48,529 bases of DNA, from NCBI GenBank assembly GCA_900545615.1, contig UQZM01000011.1:1-48529 (forward strand), given 5' to 3'. Below are positions 26,201 to 33,882 of this stretch, one piece after another (the stretch's first letter is position 1; each line of letters begins with the position of its first letter). The notes under the pieces were generated by a model. It was given only the letters and a program-made list of their open reading frames with translations. It made no database searches and was not told the DNA's origin. The stretch is from an uncultured Collinsella sp. GTDB lineage: Bacteria > Actinomycetota > Coriobacteriia > Coriobacteriales > Coriobacteriaceae. The position numbers were made by a program, and so were the translations under genes.

Positions 26201-27004
26201 CGCGTGATCATCCCCGTGTTCCCCGGCAACAACTGCGAGTACGACAGCGCCCGCGCCTTCCGTGCCGCCGGTGCCGAGGCCGACACCTTCGTGATCAACA
26301 ACCTCACGCCCGAGGCCGTCGCCGAGAGCACCCACGAGCTTGCCCGCCGCATCCGTGCAAGCCAGATCGTTATGATCCCCGGCGGCTTCTCGGGCGGCGA
26401 CGAGCCCGACGGCTCTGCCAAGTTCATCACGGCGTTCTTCCGCGCTCCCGAGGTCACCGAGGCAGTCCGCGACCTGCTCAAGGCCCGCGATGGCCTGATG
26501 CTGGGCATCTGCAACGGCTTCCAGGCCCTGATCAAGCTCGGCCTGGTGCCCTACGGCGACATCGTCGACGCCACGCCCGATGCGCCCACGTTGACGTTCA
26601 ACACCATCGGTCGCCACCAGAGCCGTCTGGTGCGCACCCGCATCTCGTCCAACTTGTCCCCGTGGCTGTCGCAGTGCAGCCTGGACGACCCCTACACCGT
26701 CGCCATCAGCCACGGCGAGGGCCGCTTTGTCGCCAATGACGAAGTGCTCGCCCAGCTGATCGCCAACGGCCAGGTCGCCACGCAGTACGTGGGCGAGAAC
26801 GGCAAGCCCAGCATGGACCTTTCCGTCAACCCCAACGGCTCCGCACTCGCCATCGAGGGCATCACGAGCCCCGACGGCCGCGTCCTGGGCAAGATGGGCC
26901 ATGCCGAGCGTCGCGGCGACAACCTGTACCGCAACGTGCCCGAGCATGTCCCCGGCGATAAGTTCATGCCGATCTTTGAGAGCGGCGTGGCCTACTTCGC
27001 TTAA
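23258..27004 (+). CDS. purL: phosphoribosylformylglycinamidine synthase (single-chain PurLQ type)
   Basis: 1248 residues, the large form that carries the glutaminase domain. The synthase core includes NETHNHPTEIEPFGGAATCVGG, with GGRTGRDGIGGATGSS as the ATP-site glycine loop, and a second lobe with VGELADGLY. The C-terminal amidotransferase begins near PRVIIPVFPGNNCEYDSA and has the nucleophile Cys 1085 in GICNGFQ; ISHGEGRF and later HAER supply the expected histidine/glutamate region. It converts FGAR to FGAM with glutamine and ATP in step four of purine synthesis. Start ATG 23258 behind AGGAAGGCAGGA. No purine riboswitch was recognised in the leader. Confidence 0.96.
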   Translation: MVSRIYVEKKPGFDVEAQQLKGELTEILGIKGIEALRIINRYDVEGIDEELFRSCVPTVFSEPQVDVTYDELPASDGAVFAVEFLPGQFDQRADSASECVQLISQGERPAVRSAKVYMISGALDEASIDAIKHYVVNPVEARIASLDLPETLYMETPEPQPVEVLDGFRELDEAGLAAFIADRGLAMDEADIAFCQQYFRDEDRDPTITEIRVIDTYWSDHCRHTTFGTVLDDVTIDDAVVQQAFDRYMEMRHELGRDAKPVCLMDMGTIGAKYLKKTGVMTDVDESEEINACTVKVKVDVDGEDQDWLFLFKNETHNHPTEIEPFGGAATCVGGAIRDPLSGRSYVYQAMRVTGAGDPTVPVSETLEGKLPQRKLVTTAAAGYSSYGNQIGLATGQVNELYHPGYVAKRMEVGAVVGATPANHVRRECPAPTDKIILLGGRTGRDGIGGATGSSKTQNTESIETSGAEVQKGNAPVERKLQRLFRRGDACRLIKRCNDFGAGGVSVAVGELADGLYVDLDTVTKKYDGLDGTELAISESQERMACAVADGDVEEFMGYAAEENLEATVIAEVTAEPRMRMAWNGVAIVDLSREFLNSNGAPKHQVAHVCARSVWQPSWAGTTLAERMTSLVTDLNVASNKGLSERFDSTIGAATVLMPFGGKTQLTPSSAMVAKFPVDGETTTASAMAWGFNPYLMEADQFAGAYLSVVESIAKLVAAGFEHKRAYLSFQEYFERLRTEAERWGKPTAAVLGALMAQVDLGAGAIGGKDSMSGSFEDETGELNVPPTLISFAVAVGKAARAVSPEFKGLTHRVVRIAPATYGEDYRPEAQQLLAAFDAVEALTATGNALAISTPGYGCGAESLFKMCVGNQIGIELAEDVDVESLFTPLYGSFIVELAEDAELPEVADGVVVEPLGTTVEGYVIDTGSEVIELAELQEAWESGIEGVFAYRSAGETPEVETIDFRAKDIHVYGGAKIARPRVIIPVFPGNNCEYDSARAFRAAGAEADTFVINNLTPEAVAESTHELARRIRASQIVMIPGGFSGGDEPDGSAKFITAFFRAPEVTEAVRDLLKARDGLMLGICNGFQALIKLGLVPYGDIVDATPDAPTLTFNTIGRHQSRLVRTRISSNLSPWLSQCSLDDPYTVAISHGEGRFVANDEVLAQLIANGQVATQYVGENGKPSMDLSVNPNGSALAIEGITSPDGRVLGKMGHAERRGDNLYRNVPEHVPGDKFMPIFESGVAYFA

Positions 27005-27042
27005 ACCTTTCCCATCGGGTACAATCCCTTCGGGTAACAACA

Positions 27043-27079
27043 CCCGCCACCGGCACATCCGGTGGCGGGTTCTTTTTTT
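27043..27079 (+). terminator. purL terminator
   Basis: cccgccaccgg (27043-27053) pairs with ccggtggcggg (27059-27069), followed by ttcttttttt, 38 nt after the purL stop and 25 nt before the next gene. Confidence 0.93.
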
Positions 27080-27104
27080 GTTTCGCGCATGTAGGAAGGA
27101 CATC

Positions 27105-28040
27105 ATGGAAAGCCGCAAGCCGTATCTCGCCACCCTGCCCGGACTCATCCTGGGCTGCCTCGTCTGCTGTGCACTCTGGGGATCGGCCTTTCCCTGTATC
27201 AAGATCGGTTACGCACTCTTTGGTATCCCAGCGCACGATAGCGCCTCGCAGCTGCTCTTTGCGGGCTTGCGCTTCACGCTTGCCGGCGCCCTGGTTATCG
27301 TTGGGATGAGTGCGGCCCAACGCCGCCCCCTCATTCCGCAGGCTCGCGACATCAAGCCCATCTTTGTCTTGTCGCTCTTCCAGACTATCGGGCAGTACTT
27401 CTTTTTCTATCTGGGCCTCTCGCGCGCCAGCGCCATGTCGAGCTCCATCATCGAGGCCAGCGCCAACTTCCTCGCAATCCTCTTTGCCGCCCTGGCGTTT
27501 CGCACCGAGAAGCTCAATACGGCCAAGGTGCTTGGCTGTGCGCTGGGCTTTGCCGGCGTCGCTCTCGTCAACCTTTCGGGCGCGGATGGCACCTTTGGCT
27601 TCAGGCTCGACGGCGAGGGCTTTATCCTAGCCTCCACCGTCGCGGGTGCCCTTTCGACCTGCCTGATTGGCATCTTCTCGCGCGAGCACGACGGCGTCTT
27701 GCTTGCCGGGTGGCAGTTCTTGGTCGGCGGCCTTGTCCTCACCGCCATCGGCTTTTTGATGGGTGGCGCGCTCTCCCCCACGGCGATTGCCCCCGCCATC
27801 GCGCTCATCATCTACATGGCGCTTATCTCCGCGGTCGCCTACTCGCTGTGGTCGCGCCTGCTTGCCGTCAACCCCGTCAGCCGCGTCTCGGTCTTTGGGT
27901 TTATGAACCCCGTCTTTGGTGTGCTGCTGAGCGCGCTGCTGCTCGGCGAAGGCGCGGGCACGAGCCCCGTTACCGTCATCGTTGCCCTGCTGTTGGTCTG
28001 CGGCGGCATCATCATCGTCAACAAACCCAAAAAAGCCTAG
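27105..28040 (+). CDS. EamA-family (drug/metabolite) transporter
   Basis: 311 residues with ten hydrophobic segments in two five-helix halves, as in DMT/EamA carriers. Conserved features include the early CALWGSAFPCIKIGY in helix one, and a C-terminal half ending with the FGFMNPVFGVLLSALLLGEG motif that is typical of the second EamA repeat. Carries small metabolites, often amino acids, out of the cell; the substrate is unknown. ATG at 27105 with AGGAAGG 5-8 nt upstream. It follows the purL terminator very closely, so it either has a promoter inside or before the terminator or relies on read-through. Confidence 0.9.
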   Translation: MESRKPYLATLPGLILGCLVCCALWGSAFPCIKIGYALFGIPAHDSASQLLFAGLRFTLAGALVIVGMSAAQRRPLIPQARDIKPIFVLSLFQTIGQYFFFYLGLSRASAMSSSIIEASANFLAILFAALAFRTEKLNTAKVLGCALGFAGVALVNLSGADGTFGFRLDGEGFILASTVAGALSTCLIGIFSREHDGVLLAGWQFLVGGLVLTAIGFLMGGALSPTAIAPAIALIIYMALISAVAYSLWSRLLAVNPVSRVSVFGFMNPVFGVLLSALLLGEGAGTSPVTVIVALLLVCGGIIIVNKPKKA

Positions 28041-28187
28041 CGAACTCACCTTTTTAGGGAGGGCATTCGCATACTTTAGCTTAATGGAGCACACTGGTTC
28101 TCGTTGATTTCGTACCGAGTCGCGGCGGCAGACGCCCGTCTTGCCGCACCGCGCCTGGGCATTATGGCCGGTGGCCCCCACAAACGC
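28041..28187. other. intergenic region with an extra GC hairpin
   Basis: Between the EamA gene and the convergent diguanylate cyclase. Besides the terminator that follows, it holds an imperfect gcggcagac...gtcttgccgc inverted repeat near 28124-28147. No ORF with a ribosome site was seen. Confidence 0.4.
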
Positions 28188-28229
28188 AAAAGGGGCGCAC
28201 GACCATCGCAACGGTCGTGTGCCCCTTTT
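28188..28229. terminator. bidirectional terminator
   Basis: 17-bp stem 28188-28204 with 28213-28229 (aaaaggggcgcacgacc; one G-T wobble), flanked by A and T runs on both sides, between two convergent genes. Confidence 0.93.
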
Positions 28230-28230
28230 C

Positions 28231-29373
28231 CTAGCGTATCTGAACGCCAGCTTTCTTTTTCTCGGCCTTGACGCGGTAAAGCTCCGCATCGGCAGCGCGA
28301 AGTAAGTCTTGCCAGGTATCAACACTATCGCCGACCCGCGCGTAACCGATGGACATCCGCAATGCATACGGCACCTCGGCATGCGCGAGCTCGTCGTTGA
28401 TTGTCGCGCACAGATGCATGATATCCCGTTCCGCCACTGCCTTTTGGAGCACCACGAACTCATCGCCACCGTAGCGTGCGATAAAGCCACCAGACGCCGA
28501 GCAGACCTCTTTGAGCGCAGCGGATATAACCTGAAGAGCATGGTCGCCCTCCACATGTCCATAGCGATCGTTAATCTGCTTAAAGCCGTCGGCGTCCATC
28601 ATGAGCAGATACACATCTTCGGCCTGATCCACATTTGAGAAGAGCGACAGGATATAGGTCTCAAAACGGTTGCGATTGTTGAGGCCAGTCAACGGGTCGG
28701 TCGAGATGAGCTGCTCCTGGCAGATAATGTAGAGCAGCAACATGCTAATCATTATGCCGACACAAAGGCCAGGCACCGAGTATACGATCTGAAAGGTACC
28801 GCCCACCAGGGCCGGAATGGCGAAAAATGCCAAGGTTCGATAGATAGCCTTCGTCTGCAGGCTCTCGACCCTGCGAGATTGCACAAACGCATGCAGGGAC
28901 GTATGTATAACGTAACAGTAGCTGACAATGGGCTGGATCATATAGGCAAAGCCGCGACGATACACGCCCTGCGAATCGATATAGAACAAGGCGTGCGTCC
29001 AGTAACTGGTAAAAGCCAGCACGACCACCAGAGCCGTAGGCAACGTTACAAGCACCACCCTATAGCGCGAGGTCACAAGGCGAGAGCCCTGCATCGTCTC
29101 GGAATAGATAAACCAAATGAGACACGCGATGGCAAAGAGCGAAAACGAAACCGCGTTGGAAATCCAGTTGGCAGCAATACCCAACGTGCCGTCCGCACCA
29201 TCCGAAAGCGTCCAGATCATATCGAATAATATGTACGCGGCAGAGGTGTAGCCAAGCATGCTAAACAATAGCTGCAGGGTGCTCGAGAACAAGGAGCGAC
29301 GACTTCGCGCGGCAAGCCCGATAAGAACAATCATGCATAGCAGGAATATCTCAATCTTGAGTGCCTTAACCAC
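28231..29373 (-). CDS. membrane-anchored diguanylate cyclase (GGDEF)
   Basis: 380 residues. The first 210 contain about seven hydrophobic segments without a recognised sensor family. The GGDEF domain starts around STDPLTGLNNRNRFE and has the intact active site ARYGGDEFVVL, with metal-binding Asp in MMDADGFKQINDRYGH. This should make cyclic di-GMP from two GTP. No inhibitory RxxD site was noticed directly before the GGDEF motif. Start: GTG at 29373 has GAAGGGA nine nt upstream; a TTG at 29391 is in frame but has no ribosome site. No EAL or PilZ partner is in the window. Convergent with EamA. Confidence 0.9.
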   Translation of the reverse strand: MVKALKIEIFLLCMIVLIGLAARSRRSLFSSTLQLLFSMLGYTSAAYILFDMIWTLSDGADGTLGIAANWISNAVSFSLFAIACLIWFIYSETMQGSRLVTSRYRVVLVTLPTALVVVLAFTSYWTHALFYIDSQGVYRRGFAYMIQPIVSYCYVIHTSLHAFVQSRRVESLQTKAIYRTLAFFAIPALVGGTFQIVYSVPGLCVGIMISMLLLYIICQEQLISTDPLTGLNNRNRFETYILSLFSNVDQAEDVYLLMMDADGFKQINDRYGHVEGDHALQVISAALKEVCSASGGFIARYGGDEFVVLQKAVAERDIMHLCATINDELAHAEVPYALRMSIGYARVGDSVDTWQDLLRAADAELYRVKAEKKKAGVQIR

Positions 29374-29439
29374 TAGACGCCATCCCTTCAATATCCGAAT
29401 GGTCAGAATCGCCCAATTCGAATCAGGGCAATAAACACC

Positions 29440-29462
29440 CCTTTACTCCGCAGGGGTAAAGG
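29440..29462. promoter_or_regulatory. inverted repeat upstream of the diguanylate cyclase
   Basis: cctttac (29440-29446) and gtaaagg (29456-29462) with a 9-nt spacer lie about 70 nt upstream of the minus-strand gene; possible operator or leader hairpin. No riboswitch fold was recognised. Confidence 0.3.
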
Positions 29463-29475
29463 GAATCATAGCAAA

Positions 29476-29515
29476 GCGCCCGAACATCACTGCAAAACAG
29501 TTTCTGTTCGGGCGC
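29476..29515 (-). terminator. terminator-like hairpin after the KDG permease
   Basis: gcgcccgaaca (29476-29486) pairs with tgttcgggcgc (29505-29515) around an 18-nt loop that can itself pair (actg/cagt). It lies about 48 nt after the permease stop; the T tail on the minus strand is weak. Confidence 0.6.
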
Positions 29516-29562
29516 TCGGACGGCGCGAATTGCACGCCGGAATCAATTATCGGTAACGGCCG

Positions 29563-30585
29563 TTACTCGCCATCGATGTCGGTCGCGACGGCCTCCTCGA
29601 TGGCCTCGACACCGGCAGGCGACAGGTCCTCCTTGCCCTGGCAGAACTTCTTGTCGACCCAGCCGGTCAGAATCGGAGCCATGATTGCCGTGATGATAAC
29701 GGCAGTGGCGATCTGGGCGTACGCGGTGGGCGCAAGCTCGGCGTAGCGCGGCGCGACCTCGGCGAGAGCAACCGGCGTGGTCATAGCCGTGCCGGCGATG
29801 GTGGAACAAGCCACGGCAGCCTTGCCGTTACCACCGCACAGGCGCTCGAACGCAAAGGTGATGGGACCGACGACAAACAGCGTGACAAGGCCCAGCAAGA
29901 TGCCGGAAATACCGCCGGTGATAAAGCTCGACAGGCTCATGGACGCGCCAAGCTGAAATCCGATGACGGCAATCGCAGGGTTGGAACCGGGAACCAGCAG
30001 GTTCTTGATAAACGGGAACAGGTTGCCCAGAACCATGCCGATAACGAGCGGCAAAATGGAGCCGATGATAGTACCGACAGGGATGTTGGCAAGACCCGAA
30101 ACACCAAGGATGATCATCGTGACGGCGGGGCCGGCCGTAAAGAACAGGATACCGACGGCGCCCTGCTCGGACTCATCGCCGAACTCGCCCATGATGCCCG
30201 TATAGAGCGCCATGTTGCAAAACGTAATGCCGCCGATGATAGACACGGAGCTCAGACCCAGGAAGTTGTCGTTAAAGAAATATGCCACGCCTAGGCCGAG
30301 AGCCGCTGCGACGACCAGCTTGGGAATCAGCACGACGATACCGGTCTTGATGGCGCCCGGCGTGGACTTAAAGCTGATGCCGGCGCCCACGAACAGCAGG
30401 ATCGCGGCGACGATGGTATTGGAGCCACCGCGGCAGGCAGCCGTAAAGAAGCCGCCGATCTCAAAAACCTGCGGGCAGAAGGTGTTGAGCAAAAGACCGA
30501 CGATCATCGGATAGATCATGATGTCGCCCGGGATGCGCGGAACCTTGAATTTCTTTTGCTCGTTGGCGGTTGCTTCCTGTGCCAT
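29563..30585 (-). CDS. kdgT: 2-keto-3-deoxygluconate permease
   Basis: 340 residues and about ten hydrophobic segments, matching the KdgT family. Conserved stretches include IPGDIMIYPMIVGLLLN near the start, GIVVLIPKLVVA, GGITFCNMALYTGIM, and the Gly-rich GTAMTTPVALAEVAPRY in the second half. Family members import 2-keto-3-deoxygluconate, a pectin/uronate breakdown product, with protons. None of the catabolic genes (kdgK, kdgA) are in the window. ATG at 30585 behind GGGGG. Downstream of azlCD on the same strand but separated by 150 nt. Confidence 0.92.
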   Translation of the reverse strand: MAQEATANEQKKFKVPRIPGDIMIYPMIVGLLLNTFCPQVFEIGGFFTAACRGGSNTIVAAILLFVGAGISFKSTPGAIKTGIVVLIPKLVVAAALGLGVAYFFNDNFLGLSSVSIIGGITFCNMALYTGIMGEFGDESEQGAVGILFFTAGPAVTMIILGVSGLANIPVGTIIGSILPLVIGMVLGNLFPFIKNLLVPGSNPAIAVIGFQLGASMSLSSFITGGISGILLGLVTLFVVGPITFAFERLCGGNGKAAVACSTIAGTAMTTPVALAEVAPRYAELAPTAYAQIATAVIITAIMAPILTGWVDKKFCQGKEDLSPAGVEAIEEAVATDIDGE

Positions 30586-30735
30586 GAAACCCCCATTTCC
30601 GCTGACGGGGTACAAAAGCCCACGTCACGCTTTGCTACAGTAAAGTTTGACCATGGTACCAGAAGAAATAGACCAGCTCGGTGAAAAATTCTACAAGTTG
30701 GGATGGAACGAGATTCGGCGCCCGCGACGCCAGCC

Positions 30736-31059
30736 CTATATAAGGCTCAAGACAATATAGAGTACGATGCCCGAGACGCAGCACCACAGCATCGATTTTG
30801 TCTTGATTGCCACCGCCACGACACCGGCAGCCGCAATCCAGGGAATCAAGCCCTGCCACAAGCCGGCGTCGAAAGCGCCAGGGCTTATCAAATCGTTAGC
30901 GACCAGTGCCGCAAAGGCAGCGGGCGGAATATAACCCAAGGCCTCGGTAACGCGGGGCGACAGCGTTCTCCCGCGCAAGGCAAACACTGGGGCAATGCGG
31001 AAAAATGCGATGGCCGCCCACGACGACAGCCACAGGACCAAAAACTCATTAACGGGCAT
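30736..31059 (-). CDS. azlD: AzlD-like branched-chain amino acid exporter subunit
   Basis: 107 residues, four hydrophobic segments, begins MPVNEFLVLWLSSWAAIAFF and has the RVTEALGYIPPAAFAALVAND stretch typical of AzlD (compare the RFLPPAVLAALV motif). Works with AzlC as an exporter of branched-chain amino acids or their analogues. ATG at 31059 lies inside the end of azlC (11-nt overlap), with AAGGG nine nt upstream; ATG at 31068 is too close to that site. The two genes clearly form one unit. Confidence 0.88.
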   Translation of the reverse strand: MPVNEFLVLWLSSWAAIAFFRIAPVFALRGRTLSPRVTEALGYIPPAAFAALVANDLISPGAFDAGLWQGLIPWIAAAGVVAVAIKTKSMLWCCVSGIVLYIVLSLI

Positions 31060-31741
31060 CGCGAGCATCCCTTCCTTCGGCGAGAGCATCGCACACAAGC
31101 GCCGCGGCAACGCCGACGAGCACGCTTGCAGGCACGGCGATATTCGTCCACCCCAAGAACTTGCATACGGCGACGGACACCGCGCCCGAAACCGCCGCGA
31201 CAACGTTGCCGCGCGACAGCCGCTGCGAAAAGAGCAGGCAGATAAAGAGCGAGGTGCAGACAAAAGCTGCAATGGCGGTGGGAACATCGACAACGGCGCC
31301 GACGATGGCGCCCATCGTACACGAAACGCCCCATGTTGCGATGAGGATCACGTTGAGCACAAAGGACTCGCGCGGGCCCCAATCCTCCCCTTCAACCAAC
31401 TTGGCAAGCGAGATGCCATATGCCTCCTCGGTAAGTGTCGCGGCAACAGCCAGCGTCTGACGCTTCGAGGCACCCGTCAGATGCGGCGCGATCGATGCCG
31501 AGTAAAGCGCAAAACGCGAGGAGATGGCGGCAACGCTCGCGATAATCGAAGGCGCCGGTACACCCGCCAGCCAAAGATTGCAGATCATAAACTGGCCGCT
31601 GCCCGTCACAAACGTGCTGCTCAGGGCAAAGACCATCCAGGGCTCCATTCCCGTCTGCCCCATGATCATTCCGCACGGCGCGCCTATTGCAACATAGGTA
31701 AGCATCACTGGCCAGACGGTTCTAACGATTTTGAGCACCAT
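31049..31741 (-). CDS. azlC: AzlC-family branched-chain amino acid exporter
   Basis: 230 residues with about eight hydrophobic segments. Shows the AzlC pattern: YVAIGAPCGMIMGQ near the start, SSTFVTGSGQFMICNL, SRFALYSASIAPHL, and ATLTEEAYGISL where Ala/Thr-Glu is usual (family TDESFA). The large subunit of an amino acid efflux pair. ATG at 31741 fits family length; the longer frame to 31810 covers the promoter of the divergent HD-domain gene. An opposite flow to the Liv importer at 12.5-18.8 kb. Confidence 0.9.
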   Translation of the reverse strand: MVLKIVRTVWPVMLTYVAIGAPCGMIMGQTGMEPWMVFALSSTFVTGSGQFMICNLWLAGVPAPSIIASVAAISSRFALYSASIAPHLTGASKRQTLAVAATLTEEAYGISLAKLVEGEDWGPRESFVLNVILIATWGVSCTMGAIVGAVVDVPTAIAAFVCTSLFICLLFSQRLSRGNVVAAVSGAVSVAVCKFLGWTNIAVPASVLVGVAAALVCDALAEGRDARDAR

Positions 31742-31867
31742 ACGCTTCTCATCCTGACAAGGTCTCCGAACCGCATGTAGCGACACGGCAGAATCATCAT
31801 CCGACAGCAACCGAGTTCACCTACAATTGCCACCGGATCGAAAGACACAACTTTTTAGGAAGTCATT

Positions 31868-32680
31868 ATGACAGCTATCGATCGAGACCGGGCGCGCGCG
31901 GCCTTCAAAAGCTACACCGATGCCTACGACGCCACCAACCCACGCATCGCGCTCAAAATCGAGCATACGTACCACGTGGCCGAGGCATGCGATGCCGTAG
32001 CGCGCGAGCAGGGCTGGTCGTCAGAAGATATTGACCTGGCATGGCTTTGCGGCCTGCTACACGATATGGGCCGCTTCGAGCAGCTGCGACGCTGGGACAC
32101 CTTTAAGGACGCCGAGAGCATGAGCCATGCGGCGCTGGGCATCGAGGTCCTCTTTGGCGAGAATCCCGCCGATGCACCCGCCGTAACGAGCATCCGCGAC
32201 TTTATCGATGACCCGGCAGAAGATGAGCTCATCCGAGCGAGCATTGCCTATCACAGCGATTTCCGTCTACCCGCGCAGCTCGACGTGCGCACGCGAAGCT
32301 TCTGCGATATCGTGCGCGATGGTGACAAGATCGACATTATGCGCACCATCGCCGACAGCACCGTCGACACTATCCTCAAGGTGGACGAGAAGACGTTTCT
32401 CGGCAGCCGTTTCTCGTCGCCGACACTTGCCGCCTTTGACGAGCACCGCTGCGTCGCACGCGATGAGCGCGATGAGCCCGCCGACTTCTTGGTGGGGCTT
32501 ATCTGCTTTATGTTTGAGCTCGTCTATCCGGCAAGCCGTGCGCTGGCGCGCGAACAGGGTGATATCCACCGCCTGCTCGACGCGCCCTTTGGCATTACAC
32601 AGCCCTTTACCGACCCCGCCACGCAGGCAACCTGGAGCCGCCTAAAGGACGAGATGCGCGACTGGCTGGCGCGCGCCTAG
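31868..32680 (+). CDS. HD-domain phosphohydrolase-like protein
   Basis: 270 residues. The first half is an HD domain: His in KIEHTYHVAE, His-Asp in CGLLHDMGRFEQ, and Asp in IVRDGDKIDIMR supply the four metal ligands. HD domains of this stand-alone type hydrolyse nucleotides or phosphoesters; no specificity can be read from the sequence. The C-terminal 90 residues match no domain that I recognise. ATG at 31868 behind AGGAAG. Its stop codon overlaps that of the convergent etfA (bases 32677-32680, CTAG), so no terminator separates them. Confidence 0.87.
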   Translation: MTAIDRDRARAAFKSYTDAYDATNPRIALKIEHTYHVAEACDAVAREQGWSSEDIDLAWLCGLLHDMGRFEQLRRWDTFKDAESMSHAALGIEVLFGENPADAPAVTSIRDFIDDPAEDELIRASIAYHSDFRLPAQLDVRTRSFCDIVRDGDKIDIMRTIADSTVDTILKVDEKTFLGSRFSSPTLAAFDEHRCVARDERDEPADFLVGLICFMFELVYPASRALAREQGDIHRLLDAPFGITQPFTDPATQATWSRLKDEMRDWLARA

Positions 32681-33882
32681 CGCTCAAGCTGGGCCAGCAG
32701 CTCCTCGACGACCTCGACGGCGTCCCCAACAACCTTGTACTGGGCAGCGCCGAAAATGGGGGCATCCGGGTCCTCATTGATGGCGATAATGCACTCCGCC
32801 CCACCGATGCCGGCAAGATGCTGGATGGCGCCCGAAACACCGATACTCACGAGAAGCTTGGGCGAAACCGATACGCCGGTCTGGCCAATCTGATGGCGAT
32901 ACTCCAACCAGCCGGCCTCCACGACAGGTCGCGTGCAACCAAGCTCGGCTCCCAGAGCCTCGGCGAGCCTTCGCATCAGCGGCAGGTTTTTCTTGGAACC
33001 AATGCCGCGACCCACCACGACCAGGCGCTCGGCATCGGCGATCGAAGCCTGCCGCCCCCACTCCTCGGCGGGAATCGAGATCTCGACACGGGCCTTAGCA
33101 TCATCCGCAAGCGATATCTGGGTGATCGTGCCAGAGCGGTTGTAGTCAAAGTCGGGCGCCTTAAAGATGCCGGGACGAACCGTTGCCATCTGGGGACGAT
33201 GATTGGGGCAGACGATGGTGGCCATTAGGTTGCCGCCAAACGCCGGACGCGTCTGTTGCAGCAGTCCCGTCTCCGTATCCATCGAAAGTACGGTGCAGTC
33301 AGCCGTAAGGCCCGTCTGCAAGCGCACGGCAACGCCGGGTGCCAGTTCGCGGCCAAAGGCGGTCGCACCGTATAGGATGGCCTCGGGTTTGCATTCGGCT
33401 ACCAAATCGCAGATCAAGCGGGCGTAGACCTCCGCATCGTTTTGGCGCAGGCGCTCGTCGCGACAGGCCAGGACTTCGTCGGCGCCCGCGCAAACCAGAT
33501 GCTCCAGGTCGCCGAGAGAACCCTCGGGACCCATACCGACCAGTGCCACCAGACGGCAGCCGCGCGCATCGGCAAGCTCGCGGCCCTTGCCCATAAGCTC
33601 ATAGGCAACGGGAGTCACCGTATCGTGCTCGTCGGTCTGCACGAATACCCAAATGTCTCGATACGCATCGAGGTCAACCGCACCAGCGGCCTCGTCACGC
33701 TCGATCGAGATAGCGTTGACAGGGCAGGCGTCGACGCACCCACCGCATAGGATGCAGCCGTCGGTTACGCGGGCGCATCGGCTGGGTCGCTCGCCTTCCA
33801 CTACGATGCCGCCCGAGGCACAGGCGCGAACGCAGCGACCGCAGCCGATACAGGCTTCGCTATCGATAATCAGTCCGCTCAT
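32677..33882 (-). CDS. etfA: electron transfer flavoprotein alpha subunit with N-terminal two-cluster ferredoxin domain
   Basis: 401 residues. The first 65 hold two 4Fe-4S motifs: C11, C14, C17, C21 and C43, C46, C49, C53. Residues 75-260 are the EtfA N-terminal domain; 280-400 form the FAD domain with VVVGRGIGSKKN and QIGQTGVSVSPKLLVSIGVSGAIQH and ending INEDPDAPIF. Etf alpha subunits with a ferredoxin domain are those of bifurcating complexes, as with the lactate dehydrogenase/Etf of Acetobacterium. ATG directly follows the etfB stop (TAG-ATG) with GAGGGGATGG upstream. Third gene of the LDH-EtfB-EtfA operon. Confidence 0.94.
   Translation of the reverse strand: MSGLIIDSEACIGCGRCVRACASGGIVVEGERPSRCARVTDGCILCGGCVDACPVNAISIERDEAAGAVDLDAYRDIWVFVQTDEHDTVTPVAYELMGKGRELADARGCRLVALVGMGPEGSLGDLEHLVCAGADEVLACRDERLRQNDAEVYARLICDLVAECKPEAILYGATAFGRELAPGVAVRLQTGLTADCTVLSMDTETGLLQQTRPAFGGNLMATIVCPNHRPQMATVRPGIFKAPDFDYNRSGTITQISLADDAKARVEISIPAEEWGRQASIADAERLVVVGRGIGSKKNLPLMRRLAEALGAELGCTRPVVEAGWLEYRHQIGQTGVSVSPKLLVSIGVSGAIQHLAGIGGAECIIAINEDPDAPIFGAAQYKVVGDAVEVVEELLAQLER

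Noticed and set aside
27020..27026. TACAAT box between purL stop and terminator as a promoter for the EamA gene
   Set aside because: No -35 box at a suitable distance, and it would place the purL terminator inside the transcript. Kept only as a remark.
23240..27202. Very long minus-strand open frame (1320 codons)
   Set aside because: It is the antisense of purL. Its Ala/Gly/Leu/Asp/His-rich translation is typical of the complement of a GC-rich gene, and the plus strand encodes all FGAM synthase motifs.
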